From positions 1 to 14,353 of the forward strand of contig CAYGSN010000038.1 in NCBI GenBank assembly GCA_964352675.1: 14,353 nucleotides of DNA, read 5' to 3'. Both the position numbers and the translations under genes were made by a program. This DNA comes from CAYGSN01 sp964352675 (GTDB taxonomy: Bacteria > Pseudomonadota > Alphaproteobacteria > Micavibrionales > Micavibrionaceae). Below are positions 14,303-14,353 of this stretch, one piece after another; within the stretch, counting starts at the first letter, position 1, and the number at the start of each line of letters is the position of its first letter. Below the pieces are notes generated by a model that saw only the letters and a list, made by a program, of their open reading frames with translations, was not told the DNA's origin and searched no databases.

Positions 14303-14353
14303 TGGGGCGACTGACGGGGTTCGAACCCGCGACAACTCGGACCACAACCGAGG
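14303..14353 (-). tRNA. tRNA-His(GTG), 3' part, cut by the window end
   Basis: The minus strand gives tRNA positions 26 to 76. It contains the anticodon arm CTCGG-TTGTGGT-CCGAG with anticodon GTG, variable loop TTGTC, T arm GCGGG-TTCGAAC-CCCGT, acceptor strand CAGTCGC, discriminator C73 and an encoded CCA (complement at 14303-14305). The anticodon and T stems pair fully, with one G-T pair at the base of the T stem. The D arm and the 5' acceptor strand lie beyond the window, so G-1 cannot be checked. glnA starts 33 bases downstream with no terminator between. Confidence 0.95.

Noticed and set aside
12839..14347. A 502-codon reading of glnA starting at 14347
   Set aside because: The first 26 codons run through the tRNA-His gene. 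GTG 14269 has a well-placed AAGGAG and yields the normal GSI N-terminus.
1..14353. CRISPR arrays, insertion sequences, phage genes, toxin-antitoxin or defence systems
   Set aside because: I looked for spaced direct repeats, transposase-like or integrase-like products and terminal inverted repeats and found none; all large frames are accounted for by core-type genes.

Overview
This looks like a chromosomal core region of a Gram-negative bacterium, most likely an alphaproteobacterium. The evidence is an LptD with an N-terminal CxxC pair, a YdbH/AsmA-like envelope protein, ParE, GshB, an adenylylatable type I GlnA, and roughly balanced base composition. The partial tRNA-His ends C73-CCA. As I recall, the Rhodobacterales/Rhizobiales/Caulobacterales group has A73 in this tRNA, so C73 points to a lineage outside that group. 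I cannot name the species.

Layout, left to right. (1) A small two-helix membrane protein with a Cys/His-rich loop (92-346, +) meets glutathione synthetase gshB (318-1289, -) tail to tail, with a 29-base overlap. (2) A 74-base divergent gap separates gshB from an RhlE-like DEAD-box RNA helicase (1364-2740, +). The helicase is followed on the same strand by lptD (2839-5193), whose stop overlaps the start of an SLC13/DASS transporter with two RCK_C/TrkA_C domains (5190-7064). (3) Four bases separate that transporter from a convergent unit: parE (9046-11076, -) followed by a YdbH/AsmA-like membrane-anchored protein (7069-9006, -). (4) A 121-base divergent spacer leads to a rightward pair: a YciA-type acyl-CoA thioesterase (11198-11614) and an unrecognised exported protein with an apparent internal duplication (11636-12817). 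(5) Convergent to this pair is glnA (12839-14269, -), which starts 33 bases after the 3' end of tRNA-His (14303 to beyond the window edge, -).

The genes serve envelope biogenesis (LptD, the YdbH-like protein, the exported duplicated protein), membrane transport, RNA and DNA metabolism (helicase, ParE), thiol chemistry (GshB) and nitrogen assimilation (GlnA). No stretch longer than about 120 bases lacks a gene. I saw no mobile element, CRISPR array, integrase, toxin-antitoxin pair or recognisable defence system. I do not think the window holds a new multi-gene system. The parts most worth a look are the exported duplicated protein, the small Cys/His membrane protein, the lptD-transporter coupling and the tRNA-His-glnA junction.
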